The translations under genes were made by a program, and so were the position numbers. From Maritimibacter sp. REDSEA-S28_B5 (GTDB taxonomy: Bacteria; Pseudomonadota; Alphaproteobacteria; Rhodobacterales; Rhodobacteraceae), in contig LUOO01000003.1 of the NCBI GenBank assembly GCA_001626765.1, positions 1 to 64,000 on the forward strand: 64,000 nucleotides of DNA, written 5' to 3'. This document shows, in pieces, positions 44,865 through 53,089 of the stretch. The notes under the pieces were generated by a model. It ran no database searches. It saw only the letters and a program-made list of their open reading frames with translations, and was not told the DNA's origin. The first letter of the stretch is position 1; every line of letters begins with the position of its first letter.

Positions 44865-45614
44865 TTAGTCCCGCCGATACCGCGCGACGAAGTTGCGCAA
44901 GATGCGCCCGGGCCAGGCCACCTGCGCCTCATGGCCCGCCGCGATCAGCGCTTGGGCGGTCTCGGGCGGGAAATATCCCTTGTGACGGTAGATGTTGAGG
45001 CGCGTTTCGAACCCTTGTGCGTCGAGTTCGGGGTGAAACTGCGTGGCGTAGACATTGGTCCCGAAGCGGACCATCTGGTTGGGGCAGGGGTCCGAGGTGA
45101 CGAGGCGCGTGACTCCTTCGGGCAGGCGGTCCAGTGCCTCCTTGTGGCCCACGAAAGCCTCGAAACACGCGGGCAGGCCGGCGAGAAGCGGGTCCGTCTC
45201 GCCTTCGGGCGTCACGCGACAGGCGCTCGTGCCCGCTGCCTCGCCATGATGCGCCTTGCTCACCGAACCGGGGTCGAGGTGCTGGCCCAGAACGCCGATC
45301 CCGTAGCAACACCCGAGAAAAGGCAAGTCGCCCCCGGTGATGCGGGGCATGAGCGACAGGATCTGCGCCTCGATCCGGGCCTCGACCGGGTCCTTCGTCT
45401 CGGGCGGGTCCGACACGCAGCCCGGTCCGCCGCCCACGATCACGCCGGCATAGCGCCCCGGGTCCAGGTCGCGTGGAATGTCCTGATGGTCGAGCTCGAT
45501 CCGTTCGACCTCGCCCGTGCGGAGACCGCCCTTGGCCAGGAAGGCCGCGAATTCGTCGTCGCTCGCCGCGCGTTCAGGCCTGAGTTGCAGGACGAGGAAG
45601 CGATGACCGGCCAT
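44865..45614 (-). CDS. Class I glutamine amidotransferase-like protein
   Basis: A 249-residue stand-alone glutamine amidotransferase of the GuaA-like type. The nucleophile elbow is FLGCCYGIG with Cys103 and the catalytic His-Glu is in TQFHPELDAQG. The C-terminal part extends beyond the core with NIYRHKGYFPPE. Acceptor partner unknown; similar proteins are annotated as GMP synthase glutaminase-domain proteins or glutamate-putrescine-type hydrolases. It starts three bases after the frame-corrected end of the sulfotransferase gene. Confidence 0.87.
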   Translation of the reverse strand: MAGHRFLVLQLRPERAASDDEFAAFLAKGGLRTGEVERIELDHQDIPRDLDPGRYAGVIVGGGPGCVSDPPETKDPVEARIEAQILSLMPRITGGDLPFLGCCYGIGVLGQHLDPGSVSKAHHGEAAGTSACRVTPEGETDPLLAGLPACFEAFVGHKEALDRLPEGVTRLVTSDPCPNQMVRFGTNVYATQFHPELDAQGFETRLNIYRHKGYFPPETAQALIAAGHEAQVAWPGRILRNFVARYRRD

Positions 45615-47595
45615 TGCTCAGGTGCGCCCCGACGCGGCAAGAGCATCCTGCAGCTCGGTCAGGTGGTCGGCGTAGCGTCGCCAGCCCTCGTTGCTGCCGC
45701 GATAGATTTTCTGGTTGGCCTGACCGGGCCTCGTCCCAGGGCAGGCCCGCCTTGGCCACGATGTTGCGGATGCCCGCCTCTGGGTCCTCGGTGAGCGCGT
45801 CGTAGGAGATCCGGTGAAAGCCCTCGGGAAAGCTCTGCGCAAAGTGGTCGCCCAGTCTTGCGTGCAGCGCGATGGCGCGGGCCATGTTTCGCTGGGTGTT
45901 GCCGAAATTGTATATTTGTCCGGTGAACTGCGCGTTCAGGTTCGACCAGCCGACCGCCATGGGATCGCGTTCGACCCAAAGCACCTGTGCGCCCGGAATG
46001 ATCGACAGGATGTGACCGGCCCAGAGGAAGTTGATCGGCAGCTTGTCCACCACCACCGGGTCCGAGATGGCGAATTGCGCAAGACTTTCGCGGTAGTGCC
46101 CGGCGATGCGCTCGGCCATCGCGTCATCCAGCGGCGCACCGATGTCGCGGATGGTCCAGCCCTCCTTCGCCATGGCGATGCGGAAGCTCGAAATCTCGCC
46201 CGCGCCATGCACCATCGGATGGGCCGCGAGGATCTGTTCGACGAGCGAGGTGCCCGAGCGGGGCAGGCCCAGCACAAAGACGACGCGGGGCGTTGAGACG
46301 GGGCTGCGCGGCGCCGCGCGGCTGCCGTCGATCTGGGTCATGATCGCCGCCGCGACGCGCTCCATCGCGTCCATGTCGAATGGATGATCCGCTTCGCGCA
46401 GCGCGTTGGCCGCGCTCATGTGGCGAAAGGCCCGATCCGTGTCCCCGGTTGCATCGAAGTGACGAAACAACGCCGCATGAAGGAACTGCCGCGTCTCGCC
46501 CGTCGTGTCCGGCTCGTCGGCACCGGCCTCGATCCGGTCGCGCATGTCGGGGTCGATGTCGCGGGGCGCAAACCGCAGCCGTTCGGCGGCGAGGTTTTCG
46601 GTCAGACCGACCTCGGCGATGCGGTCGTCGAGCGTGGCAAGCGCGGCCTCCCGGTCTCCCAGTTCAAAGAGGCAGACAGCCTTTTGCGGCAGGAGAACTC
46701 GGTGAGAGGGATCCTTTGCGACCAGCCTGTCGATCAGAGTTATGGCGTCGTCATGGCGCTTTGCCGCGATCAGCGTAACGACAAGATTGCGGCTCATTGC
46801 AGGGTGGCCGGGGGCGGCAGCAAGCGCCGCCTCCATCGCGGTGGCGGCTTCAGCGAACCGTTCCTGCCTGGCCAGCACATTTGAAAGATTGTTGAGGATG
46901 TCCGGGTGGTTCGGCGCAAAGGTCAGGGCGGCTCGGAAATCCTCGGCTGCGTCTTCAAACCGAAGCGCCTTCATGTGAAGGTTGCCGCGCACGATCCAGA
47001 GGTTCAGCGCAGCGGGCGTCTGGGGTGGGGAGGCGACGAGCGCCAGCGCCTCGTCGTCGCGGTCGAGGTCCGACAGCGCCCTCGCCTTGGCGGCGATGGC
47101 CTGTGGATTGCCGGGCGAAAGCGTCAGACAGCGTTCGGCAGCCCGCAGCGCCTCGTCCGGGCGTCCGGCCCCGTTCTGGATGTCGGCCTCCATCAAGGCA
47201 AGACCGGCATCTCTTGGGGCAAGGGTGGCGGCGCGCCGCAGGGTTGCGAGAGCGGCATCATGCGCGCCGGTGGCGTTCTGGGCGAGGGCAAGCAGCCTGA
47301 GGACGAAGACCGACCTGGGAAAAAGCCTCGCGAGAGCGGCGGCCTCCTGCGCCAGCGGCGCCATCGCGCCGGATTGAGCAAGCTGGGTCAGGCGTTGGGC
47401 CTGCGGCGCGGGCGGGTCCACCTGCTGGGCGGCCACCTTCGGCGCGACACCCGTGGTAGCGGAGAGCAGCCCGCGTCGGGCGGCCGCATTGGCGGGAAAC
47501 CGGTTCAGGATGTCGCGATACAGCGCCTCGGCCCCCGCGTGGTCGCCTGCCTTCAGAAGCCTGTCGGCCTTGCGCAGCTTGGCATCTGTCGACAT
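45574..47595 (-). CDS. TPR-sulfotransferase, shifted C-terminus
   Basis: A large fusion: TPR-type helical repeats at about 1-330 (for example LRKADRLLKAGDHAGAEALY and FAPNHPDILNNLSNVLAR), then a sulfotransferase domain. The PAPS-binding 5' loop is GLPRSGTSLVEQIL and the 3' phosphate site is WVERDPMAVGWSNLN. Such proteins sulfate peptides or glycans; the target is unknown. After GLPWDEA the frame becomes an Arg/Pro-rich tail. Another frame ending at 45618 encodes the expected ending (ANQKIYRGSNEGWRRYADHL). A deletion of roughly 15 codons near 45715 would explain this. The corrected end fits the start of the next gene at 45614. Start 47595 is MSTDAKL. Confidence 0.82.
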   Translation of the reverse strand: MSTDAKLRKADRLLKAGDHAGAEALYRDILNRFPANAAARRGLLSATTGVAPKVAAQQVDPPAPQAQRLTQLAQSGAMAPLAQEAAALARLFPRSVFVLRLLALAQNATGAHDAALATLRRAATLAPRDAGLALMEADIQNGAGRPDEALRAAERCLTLSPGNPQAIAAKARALSDLDRDDEALALVASPPQTPAALNLWIVRGNLHMKALRFEDAAEDFRAALTFAPNHPDILNNLSNVLARQERFAEAATAMEAALAAAPGHPAMSRNLVVTLIAAKRHDDAITLIDRLVAKDPSHRVLLPQKAVCLFELGDREAALATLDDRIAEVGLTENLAAERLRFAPRDIDPDMRDRIEAGADEPDTTGETRQFLHAALFRHFDATGDTDRAFRHMSAANALREADHPFDMDAMERVAAAIMTQIDGSRAAPRSPVSTPRVVFVLGLPRSGTSLVEQILAAHPMVHGAGEISSFRIAMAKEGWTIRDIGAPLDDAMAERIAGHYRESLAQFAISDPVVVDKLPINFLWAGHILSIIPGAQVLWVERDPMAVGWSNLNAQFTGQIYNFGNTQRNMARAIALHARLGDHFAQSFPEGFHRISYDALTEDPEAGIRNIVAKAGLPWDEARSGQPENLSRQQRGLATLRRPPDRAAGCSCRVGAHLSNGRSSLPRPATQA

Positions 47596-47739
47596 GTCGC
47601 CCCCTTTGCTCGGTGTCTTGGGCGTATTCCTATGGGATGCGGCGGGCGGTGCCAAGTTTGGCAAGGGCGGGAACGGAGTGCGGGTCGGGCAGGGAACCGG
47701 GTCGGGCGCCTTAGGAAAGGGGGGACGGAAGGGCGCGCA

Positions 47740-47767
47740 AAGAAAAAGCCCCGGACCTGCCGGGGCT
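47740..47767 (-). terminator. Rho-independent terminator after DUF882 gene
   Basis: AGCCCCGG and CCGGGGCT (47747-47754, 47760-47767) form an 8-bp stem; the minus strand continues TTTTTCTTT. Confidence 0.88.
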
Positions 47768-47801
47768 CATTCAAGCGAGGGTTTCGCGAAACCTGTGCGT
47801 C

Positions 47802-48371
47802 TCAACTGCCCCAGGTGCGGACCTGACCGCAGTCCATATGGACGAAGTTCGAGCCGGAATATTTGCCGACGCCGCCAGCATTACAGGCCGAAGCGGCCTT
47901 GTAGATCTGGTTGACCGAGCGCGATTGCAGCCGCAGGTCGGCGGCTTGGCCCACCATGTGAAGCGAGTTCTTCGCAACACCGCTCGAACGCGAGCGGAGC
48001 ATGTTGTTCGTCGCGGGCGACCGATAGCCGGAGAGGAGCATGTAGGGCTCGGAGCTATCGAGCAGCGAATGGGCCGCGGCGGCGATATCCACCGTGCGGC
48101 TGTCCATCACCTTCTGCTCGTCAGTGCGCCAGTCGCGCATGAAGTAATTGATCTCGCCGAGCGCTTCTTTGATGTAGTCGCCCTCGATCCAGTAGATCGT
48201 GTTGATGCTTTCGCCGGTCCGACCCGAATACATTGCGATCCGCCGCACGTCGCCCGCGCCACGAAGAAATCCCGCTGCATTGGAATAGGTCGGTGCGGCC
48301 ACTACCGCGGTTGCCGCGAAGGCACCCAGCAGTGCCCGGCGGCTCAAGCCGTTCTGACTCGACATCGTCAT
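47802..48371 (-). CDS. DUF882 (MepK/YcbK-like) murein endopeptidase
   Basis: A 189-residue exported peptidase of the DUF882/M15-like family. The signal has a twin-arginine pair followed by a hydrophobic stretch (SRRALLGAFAATAVVAAP), so export is probably by Tat. Zinc ligands are visible in HMVGQAADLR and FVHMDCGQVR. The E. coli relative MepK cleaves peptidoglycan cross-links, notably those made by L,D-transpeptidases. It is divergent from an L,D-transpeptidase gene at 48714, which fits a shared role in wall remodelling. Confidence 0.88.
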   Translation of the reverse strand: MTMSSQNGLSRRALLGAFAATAVVAAPTYSNAAGFLRGAGDVRRIAMYSGRTGESINTIYWIEGDYIKEALGEINYFMRDWRTDEQKVMDSRTVDIAAAAHSLLDSSEPYMLLSGYRSPATNNMLRSRSSGVAKNSLHMVGQAADLRLQSRSVNQIYKAASACNAGGVGKYSGSNFVHMDCGQVRTWGS

Positions 48372-48713
48372 TGTCCCATCATCCCAGTTTCTTGCCTGCG
48401 CCCGCTCGGTTCAGCGGGCCGTGATTACGCCTATCCCCCAGGCGATGACGAAACTATGCCACGGCACGATTCGTGCGCCAACCCCCTTTGGCCCGCCAGA
48501 GTCTCGAATCAAGAGGTTTCGGCAAAATTTGGCTGAAAACCCCGAATCTTCCGTTAATGCGTGTCCATTGTGTCGCAGGGGCCGCGATGGACCTGAAACC
48601 CGCCAACCTCCCGGGTTTGTGATTTAATCCCGCGCCAAGACGTGGCAACAATTGGCCTATCGCAGAAAAACCTTTGGCCACACAGAATTAGGCCCAAAGC
48701 CTGAGGGGACAGA
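48372..48713. other. Divergent promoter region, no gene
   Basis: The 342 bases between the divergent DUF882 and L,D-transpeptidase genes hold no supported ORF. They should contain both promoters. A small inverted repeat GCCA-AGACG-TGGC lies near 48633-48645. Confidence 0.5.
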
Positions 48714-50162
48714 ATGATCGAAAAGCTGCCGCGCCTTGGCGCAATGGTATTCGCCGCGACGCTTGCCGCGTCCACCGCAATCACGTCGCTGCCGGTCATG
48801 GCGCAGACCATTTCGACCTTTGCCCAGTCGGTCGCCGAAGCTTCGGTGGGGGACGAGGATATCGCGGCCTTCTACCGTGATAACGACTACCAGCCGATCT
48901 GGACCTCGGGCTCTGCCGAAGATCAGGCCCGGATCCTCGCGCTCTTTCAGGCGATCCAGCACGCCGACGATCATGGCCTGCCGCTCGCGGACTACGACAC
49001 CGCCGCGCTCGAGGCCGAGATGCGCGCCATCGACAGCCCCCGCGACCTGGGCCGGGTCGAGGTCGAACTGTCCAAACTGCTCCTGACCTATGCCCGCCAG
49101 ATCGAGACCGGCATTCTCACACCCGCCAAGGTGGACGAGGGCATCAAGCGTGAGGTGCCGCTGCGCGATCGCACCGAGATCCTCAAGAGCTTCACCAAAG
49201 CACAGCCCGCGCCTTTCCTCCGGTCGCTGCCACCAAAGTCCGAGGAATACGCGCGTCTCATGCGCGAAAAGCTGCGGCTCGAACATCTGCGCGCCACGGG
49301 TGGCTGGGGGCAGACGGTTTCGGCCGCCTCGCTCGGGCCGGGGGCGACCGGTCCGCAGGTGATCGAACTGCGAAACCGGCTGGTCAAGATGGGCTATCTC
49401 GACCGCTCCGCGACCCAGACCTACGACGACAACATCCAGCGGGCCGTGCAGCGGTTCCAGACTGACATGGGTCTCAATGCCGACGGCGTCGCCGGCAACG
49501 GCACGATGAACGAGATCAACACGGGCATCGACGAACGGCTCGAATCCATCATCGTTGCGATGGAGCGTGAACGCTGGATGAACATCGAGCGCGGCGATCG
49601 CTACATCTGGGTGAACCTGACCACCTTTGCCGCCCGGATCGTGGACGGGGGCAAGGTGACCTTCGAGACGCGCTCGGTCATCGGCAAAGACCTGTCGACC
49701 CATCGGACGCCCGAGTTCTCGGACGTGATGGAGGCGCGCAGCTTCCCCTTTGCTATGAGCCAGCCGCCGGGGCCGGGCAACGCGCTTGGCTACGTCAAGT
49801 TCATGTTCCCGAACCAGTATAACATCTACCTGCACGACACGCCGTCCAAGAGCCTCTTTTCCCACGACGTGCGCGCCTATTCCCACGGCTGCATCCGTCT
49901 CGCCGAACCCTTCGAGTTCGCCTATGCGATGCTCGCTCCGCAGTCGTCGGACCCCAAGGCCGAGTTCACGCGGGTTTTGAACACCGGGGCCGAGACCAAG
50001 ATCGATCTCGTGAACCCGGTGCCGGTGCATCTGGTCTACCGCACCGCCTATACCGACACGCGCGGCGTGATGAACTACCGCGAGGATATCTACGGGCGCG
50101 ACGCCAAGATCTGGTCGGCGCTGCAGTCGGCTGGTGTGACCCTGCGCGCGCTCGACAGCTGA
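48714..50162 (+). CDS. L,D-transpeptidase, internal deletion in YkuD domain
   Basis: A 482-residue YcbB-type L,D-transpeptidase. It has a signal peptide (cleavage near VMA), a helical scaffold region, a peptidoglycan-binding domain at about 208-268 (GATGPQVIELRNRLVKMGYL) and a YkuD catalytic domain. The active-site Cys is in YSHGCIRLAEP. Within the catalytic domain the sequence goes from TPEFSDVME directly to ARSFPFAMSQPPGPGNALG. In homologues about 50 residues (the NPxWxVPxSI segment onwards) lie between, so an in-frame deletion near 49733 is likely. This removes part of the capping region and may impair activity. Divergent from the DUF882 gene. Confidence 0.85.
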   Translation: MIEKLPRLGAMVFAATLAASTAITSLPVMAQTISTFAQSVAEASVGDEDIAAFYRDNDYQPIWTSGSAEDQARILALFQAIQHADDHGLPLADYDTAALEAEMRAIDSPRDLGRVEVELSKLLLTYARQIETGILTPAKVDEGIKREVPLRDRTEILKSFTKAQPAPFLRSLPPKSEEYARLMREKLRLEHLRATGGWGQTVSAASLGPGATGPQVIELRNRLVKMGYLDRSATQTYDDNIQRAVQRFQTDMGLNADGVAGNGTMNEINTGIDERLESIIVAMERERWMNIERGDRYIWVNLTTFAARIVDGGKVTFETRSVIGKDLSTHRTPEFSDVMEARSFPFAMSQPPGPGNALGYVKFMFPNQYNIYLHDTPSKSLFSHDVRAYSHGCIRLAEPFEFAYAMLAPQSSDPKAEFTRVLNTGAETKIDLVNPVPVHLVYRTAYTDTRGVMNYREDIYGRDAKIWSALQSAGVTLRALDS

Positions 50163-50181
50163 AGATCGCAAGAGACAGGGA

Positions 50182-50215
50182 ACGGCGCGGGGACTCTCCG
50201 CGCCGTTTCTCTTTG
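50182..50215 (+). terminator. Rho-independent terminator after L,D-transpeptidase
   Basis: ACGGCGCGG and CCGCGCCGT pair perfectly (50182-50190, 50198-50206), followed by TTCTCTTTG. Confidence 0.85.
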
Positions 50216-50288
50216 TCGCACCCGTCGCATCCTTGTTTCATTTCGGTGGCATAGCCCCCCGAAAACCCGCTAACATGAGGTGAGAGCG

Positions 50289-50564
50289 ATGAAGGACATG
50301 ATGGACAGCATCGAGCAGACGGTAATCGACATCCTCGCGCGGCAGGCGGTTCTCGATCCGTCCGACATAGCCACCGGGGACCGGCTTGACGCCCTCGGGA
50401 TCGACAGCCTCGGCATGGTCGAAACCATTTTCGCGATCGAAGAGACCTTTGACATCTCAGTCCCCTTCAATGCCAACGAACAGAACGGCGGCGGCCTCGA
50501 CCTCACCACCGTCGCATCGCTGATCGAGGCGGTTCACGCGCTTACCGGCGAAACGGTGGCCTGA
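50289..50564 (+). CDS. Acyl carrier protein
   Basis: A 91-residue acyl carrier protein. The phosphopantetheine serine is S40 in LGIDSLGMVE, the standard ACP helix II motif. The C-terminal half is longer and less acidic than that of AcpP (it contains EQNGGGLDLTTVASL), so this is an accessory ACP, not the main fatty acid ACP. The start at 50289 is inferred; a GTG at 50280 is in frame. It is followed after 7 bases by a ketosynthase gene and is probably its dedicated carrier. Confidence 0.88.
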   Translation: MKDMMDSIEQTVIDILARQAVLDPSDIATGDRLDALGIDSLGMVETIFAIEETFDISVPFNANEQNGGGLDLTTVASLIEAVHALTGETVA

Positions 50565-50571
50565 GCCGGGC

Positions 50572-51786
50572 ATGAGGCGGGTCGTCATCACCGGCGCGGG
50601 CACGATCAATTCGCTCGGACAGGATTATGCCTCTACGCTTGCGGCCCTCGCGGCAGGCACCGTCGCCATCGGCCCGCTCGACATTCCCGACGTGGACCGC
50701 CTGTCGGTCAGGATCGGCGCGCAGGTGCGGGGCTTTGTCCCCGAGGATCATTTCGACAAGGCGCAGCTTGGCCTGCTCGACCGCTTCGCGCAGTTCGCTC
50801 TCGTCGCGGGCCGCGAAGCAATGGGGCAGGCGGGCCTTGTCGTGACCGAGGCGCTTGCCCCCCGGTTCGGCGTGATCGTCGGCAATTCGGGCGGCGGGAT
50901 GCGCACGCAGGACGATGCCTTTCGCGCGGTCTATGCCGAGGGCAAGAACCGGGTGCATCCCTTTACCGTGCCGCGCCTCATGTCCAACGCCCCCTCAGCG
51001 CATCTGACGATGGAGTTTGGCCTGCGTGGCCCGAGCTTTACCGTCTCCTCCGCCTGTGCCTCGTCCAATCACGCGATGGGCGAGGCGGCCGCAATGATCC
51101 GCGCAGGCCGCGCCGACGTGATGCTGACCGGTGGCACCGAGGCGATGCTGACCTTCGGAGGGATCAAGGCCTGGGAGGGGCTGCGCGTCATGTCATCGAC
51201 CGGCTGTCGCCCGTTCTGCGCGACGCGCGACGGCATGGTGCAGGGCGAAGGTGCGGCGATCTACGTCTTCGAGGAGCGCGACCATGCGCTGGCGCGCGGC
51301 GCGACGATTCTGGCGGAAGTGGCGGGTTTCGCGATGACCTCGGATGCGGGCGATATCGTCATGCCGGACCCGCGCGGTGCGGCGGCCGCGATGCGGGGCG
51401 CACTGGCCGATGCCGGTCTCGCGCCGGAGGACGTGGGGTATATCAATGCCCATGGCACCGGAACGGCGGCCAACGACCGGGTCGAGGCTGCTGCGATAAA
51501 CGAGGTCTTCGGCGCGGCGACGGCGGGTGTCGCGGTGTCCTCGACGAAGTCGCTCCATGGTCACCTGATCGGGGGCGCGGGGGCGGTCGAGCTTCTGTCC
51601 TGCCTGTCCGCGCTCGCCGGGGTCATTCCGCCGACCGGGGGGATCACCGACCCCGATCCCGACTGCGACCTCGACATCGTGGCGGGTGCGGCCCGGCGGA
51701 GCGAGACACAGGTGGTGCTGTCCAACGCCTTTGCCTTTGGCGGGATGAACGCGGTGATCGTGCTCACAGCGCCTGACCGTATCTGA
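50572..51786 (+). CDS. Beta-ketoacyl-ACP synthase (FabF type)
   Basis: A 404-residue condensing enzyme of the thiolase superfamily. The catalytic triad is complete: Cys162 in SSACASSNH, His in INAHGTGTAAND and His in KSLHGHLIGGAGAVE. The GTGT and GxGG segments are also present. It elongates an acyl chain on an ACP, most likely that of the gene directly upstream. With no dehydratase or reductase nearby, this ACP-ketosynthase pair must borrow the other steps. It may make a specialised acyl chain for the outer envelope or a secondary lipid. Confidence 0.92.
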   Translation: MRRVVITGAGTINSLGQDYASTLAALAAGTVAIGPLDIPDVDRLSVRIGAQVRGFVPEDHFDKAQLGLLDRFAQFALVAGREAMGQAGLVVTEALAPRFGVIVGNSGGGMRTQDDAFRAVYAEGKNRVHPFTVPRLMSNAPSAHLTMEFGLRGPSFTVSSACASSNHAMGEAAAMIRAGRADVMLTGGTEAMLTFGGIKAWEGLRVMSSTGCRPFCATRDGMVQGEGAAIYVFEERDHALARGATILAEVAGFAMTSDAGDIVMPDPRGAAAAMRGALADAGLAPEDVGYINAHGTGTAANDRVEAAAINEVFGAATAGVAVSSTKSLHGHLIGGAGAVELLSCLSALAGVIPPTGGITDPDPDCDLDIVAGAARRSETQVVLSNAFAFGGMNAVIVLTAPDRI

Positions 51787-51812
51787 TCCCGGCTTCGCCG
51801 CCACGCACATAT

Positions 51813-51845
51813 GAAAAAGGCCGCGCAGGTTTCCCCCGCGCGGCC
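51813..51845 (-). terminator. Rho-independent terminator after ialB gene
   Basis: GGCCGCGC (51819-51826) and GCGCGGCC (51838-51845) pair; the minus strand continues TTTTTCAT. Confidence 0.85.
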
Positions 51846-51868
51846 CGTCATCCGGTCTGTCGCTTCGC

Positions 51869-52540
51869 TTACTGCGCGGGCGCCGCGGGTGCGGCTTCGC
51901 CTGTCGGCGGCAGTTCGAGCGAATTCCACGCGTCGGTGAAGCCCTTGAGCGACAGGGGCAGCGCGATCTGCTGATCCGGAGCCGCGGTCGGCACGACGGT
52001 CAGGGTCGCCTGGTTGCCCTTCATGAAGGCGTCGATCTCGGCGCCGGTGTAGCCGATCTGGGCCACGCAACCGTTCGGGTCGCAGAAGCGGTAGGGGTAG
52101 CGTTTCGGCGCGGCGCTGTCGACGCCCACGGTCATCTGCTGGGTGAGCAGCACGCCGAGCGGCACGATAACCATCGAGCCGGCGACTGCTTCGCCGCCTT
52201 CGGGCAGCTTGCCGAGCGACACTTTGCCCACCGGCTGGCCCTCGGGCTCTTCGCGCAGGAACTGGGTGATCTGGCAGGGGGCGGGGCCTTCCTCGCCGGG
52301 GATGCGCAGGCATTCGCGCTGCCAGTCGCCAAAGACCTCGTCCACATATGTTTCGATCTGGGGCTGACCGTTCGCTCCGTTGTCAACCTGGCCCATGTCG
52401 AGCTCGGGGGTGGCCTCGGCAGCGGGCGCCTCGGTCGTCGTGTCCTGCGCCAATGCCGGACCTGCGACGGCAAGAAGGGCTGCGACGCCGAGCGGGGCGG
52501 CGAGCGTCTTCAGGTCGAAGGAAGTAATAGTGAGTGCCAT
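51869..52540 (-). CDS. IalB-family exported protein
   Basis: A 223-residue protein of the invasion-associated locus B family. A signal peptide is followed by a cleavage site near ALAQD, then a low-complexity acidic linker. The conserved core has FGDWQRECLRIPGEEGPAPCQITQFL and RFCDPNGCVAQIGYT, giving two Cys pairs expected to form disulfides in the periplasm. In non-pathogenic alphaproteobacteria the function is unknown. The start at 52540 is chosen as the beginning of the signal peptide. It ends with a C-terminal Ala/Pro tail. Confidence 0.9.
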   Translation of the reverse strand: MALTITSFDLKTLAAPLGVAALLAVAGPALAQDTTTEAPAAEATPELDMGQVDNGANGQPQIETYVDEVFGDWQRECLRIPGEEGPAPCQITQFLREEPEGQPVGKVSLGKLPEGGEAVAGSMVIVPLGVLLTQQMTVGVDSAAPKRYPYRFCDPNGCVAQIGYTGAEIDAFMKGNQATLTVVPTAAPDQQIALPLSLKGFTDAWNSLELPPTGEAAPAAPAQ

Positions 52541-52674
52541 ATTGGTTTCCCTGTCTGGTCGTCTTGAATTGTGCGGTCGATAGCATGGAGGCCGGGCGAG
52601 GTCAGCCCTAAATCGCCAAGGCGCGGCAATCCGCCGAGGGGGTCTTTGCCCGGTCACCTGGGGCGTATGCTCCA

Positions 52675-52746
52675 TAAGAAAAAGGGGCCGCTGGTGCGAA
52701 CCCCTTTCCGTTTTTTGTATCTCCCTGTCGGACTGGCCGACTTATG
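52675..52746 (-). ncRNA. Candidate small RNA (A)
   Basis: A minus-strand promoter TTGACG (52776-52781), 17-base spacer, TAACGT (52753-52758) would start near 52746. About 60 bases on, AAAGGGG pairs with CCCCTTT around a 13-base loop, followed by TTCTTAT. The transcript would be about 72 bases and includes GGGGTTCGCACCAGCGGCCCC. No ORF of quality covers it. The plus strand also has a T-run (CCGTTTTTTG), so the hairpin could simply be a bidirectional terminator. Confidence 0.3.
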
Positions 52747-52908
52747 CGCTGGACGTTACGACAGGAAGCCCCACCCGTCAACAGCACATTGTTCAAGTTT
52801 GCTCAAACCGTCGAAACCGGCGGGAGCATGGGTCCGGGATCGTCTCAAAATGCAAATTTCATCCCATGGGCGAGCGGGTGTCTCCTGCCAAGATGCACCG
52901 CCATGCTG

Positions 52909-53060
52909 CAAAAAACCGCGCCCCTGGGGGCGCGGCAGTCTGACAGGGAGGAAGTTGTCCGGCGACAGAGCCGCGTCGGAACGACATGACGTCGGGAGGA
53001 CACGTGCCGGACGAGATCACTCTGGCACACGAAGGTTAAGAATGTATTGTCACCTCAGAA
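52909..53060 (-). ncRNA. Candidate small RNA (B) with CCTCCC motifs
   Basis: A perfect 9-bp hairpin CCGCGCCCC/GGGGCGCGG (52916-52935) followed on the minus strand by six T is a strong intrinsic terminator with no minus-strand gene before it. Upstream on that strand are two CCTCCC motifs (at 52946-52951 and 52994-52999) that could pair with Shine-Dalgarno sequences, as in alphaproteobacterial anti-SD RNAs. The 5' end is a guess. Confidence 0.28.
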
Positions 53061-53089
53061 CGTTGCGTGAAATTTCGGAAGGGCGGTTC

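Noticed and set aside
52608..52796. 62-residue minus-strand ORF in the ialB-herA gap
   Set aside because: No ribosome-binding site or family features, and it runs through a terminator hairpin.
52994..53037. Short plus-strand leader peptide (GGGAGG, GTG, 10 codons) before herA
   Set aside because: The Shine-Dalgarno is good, but so short a frame with no attenuator-like structure is likely chance.
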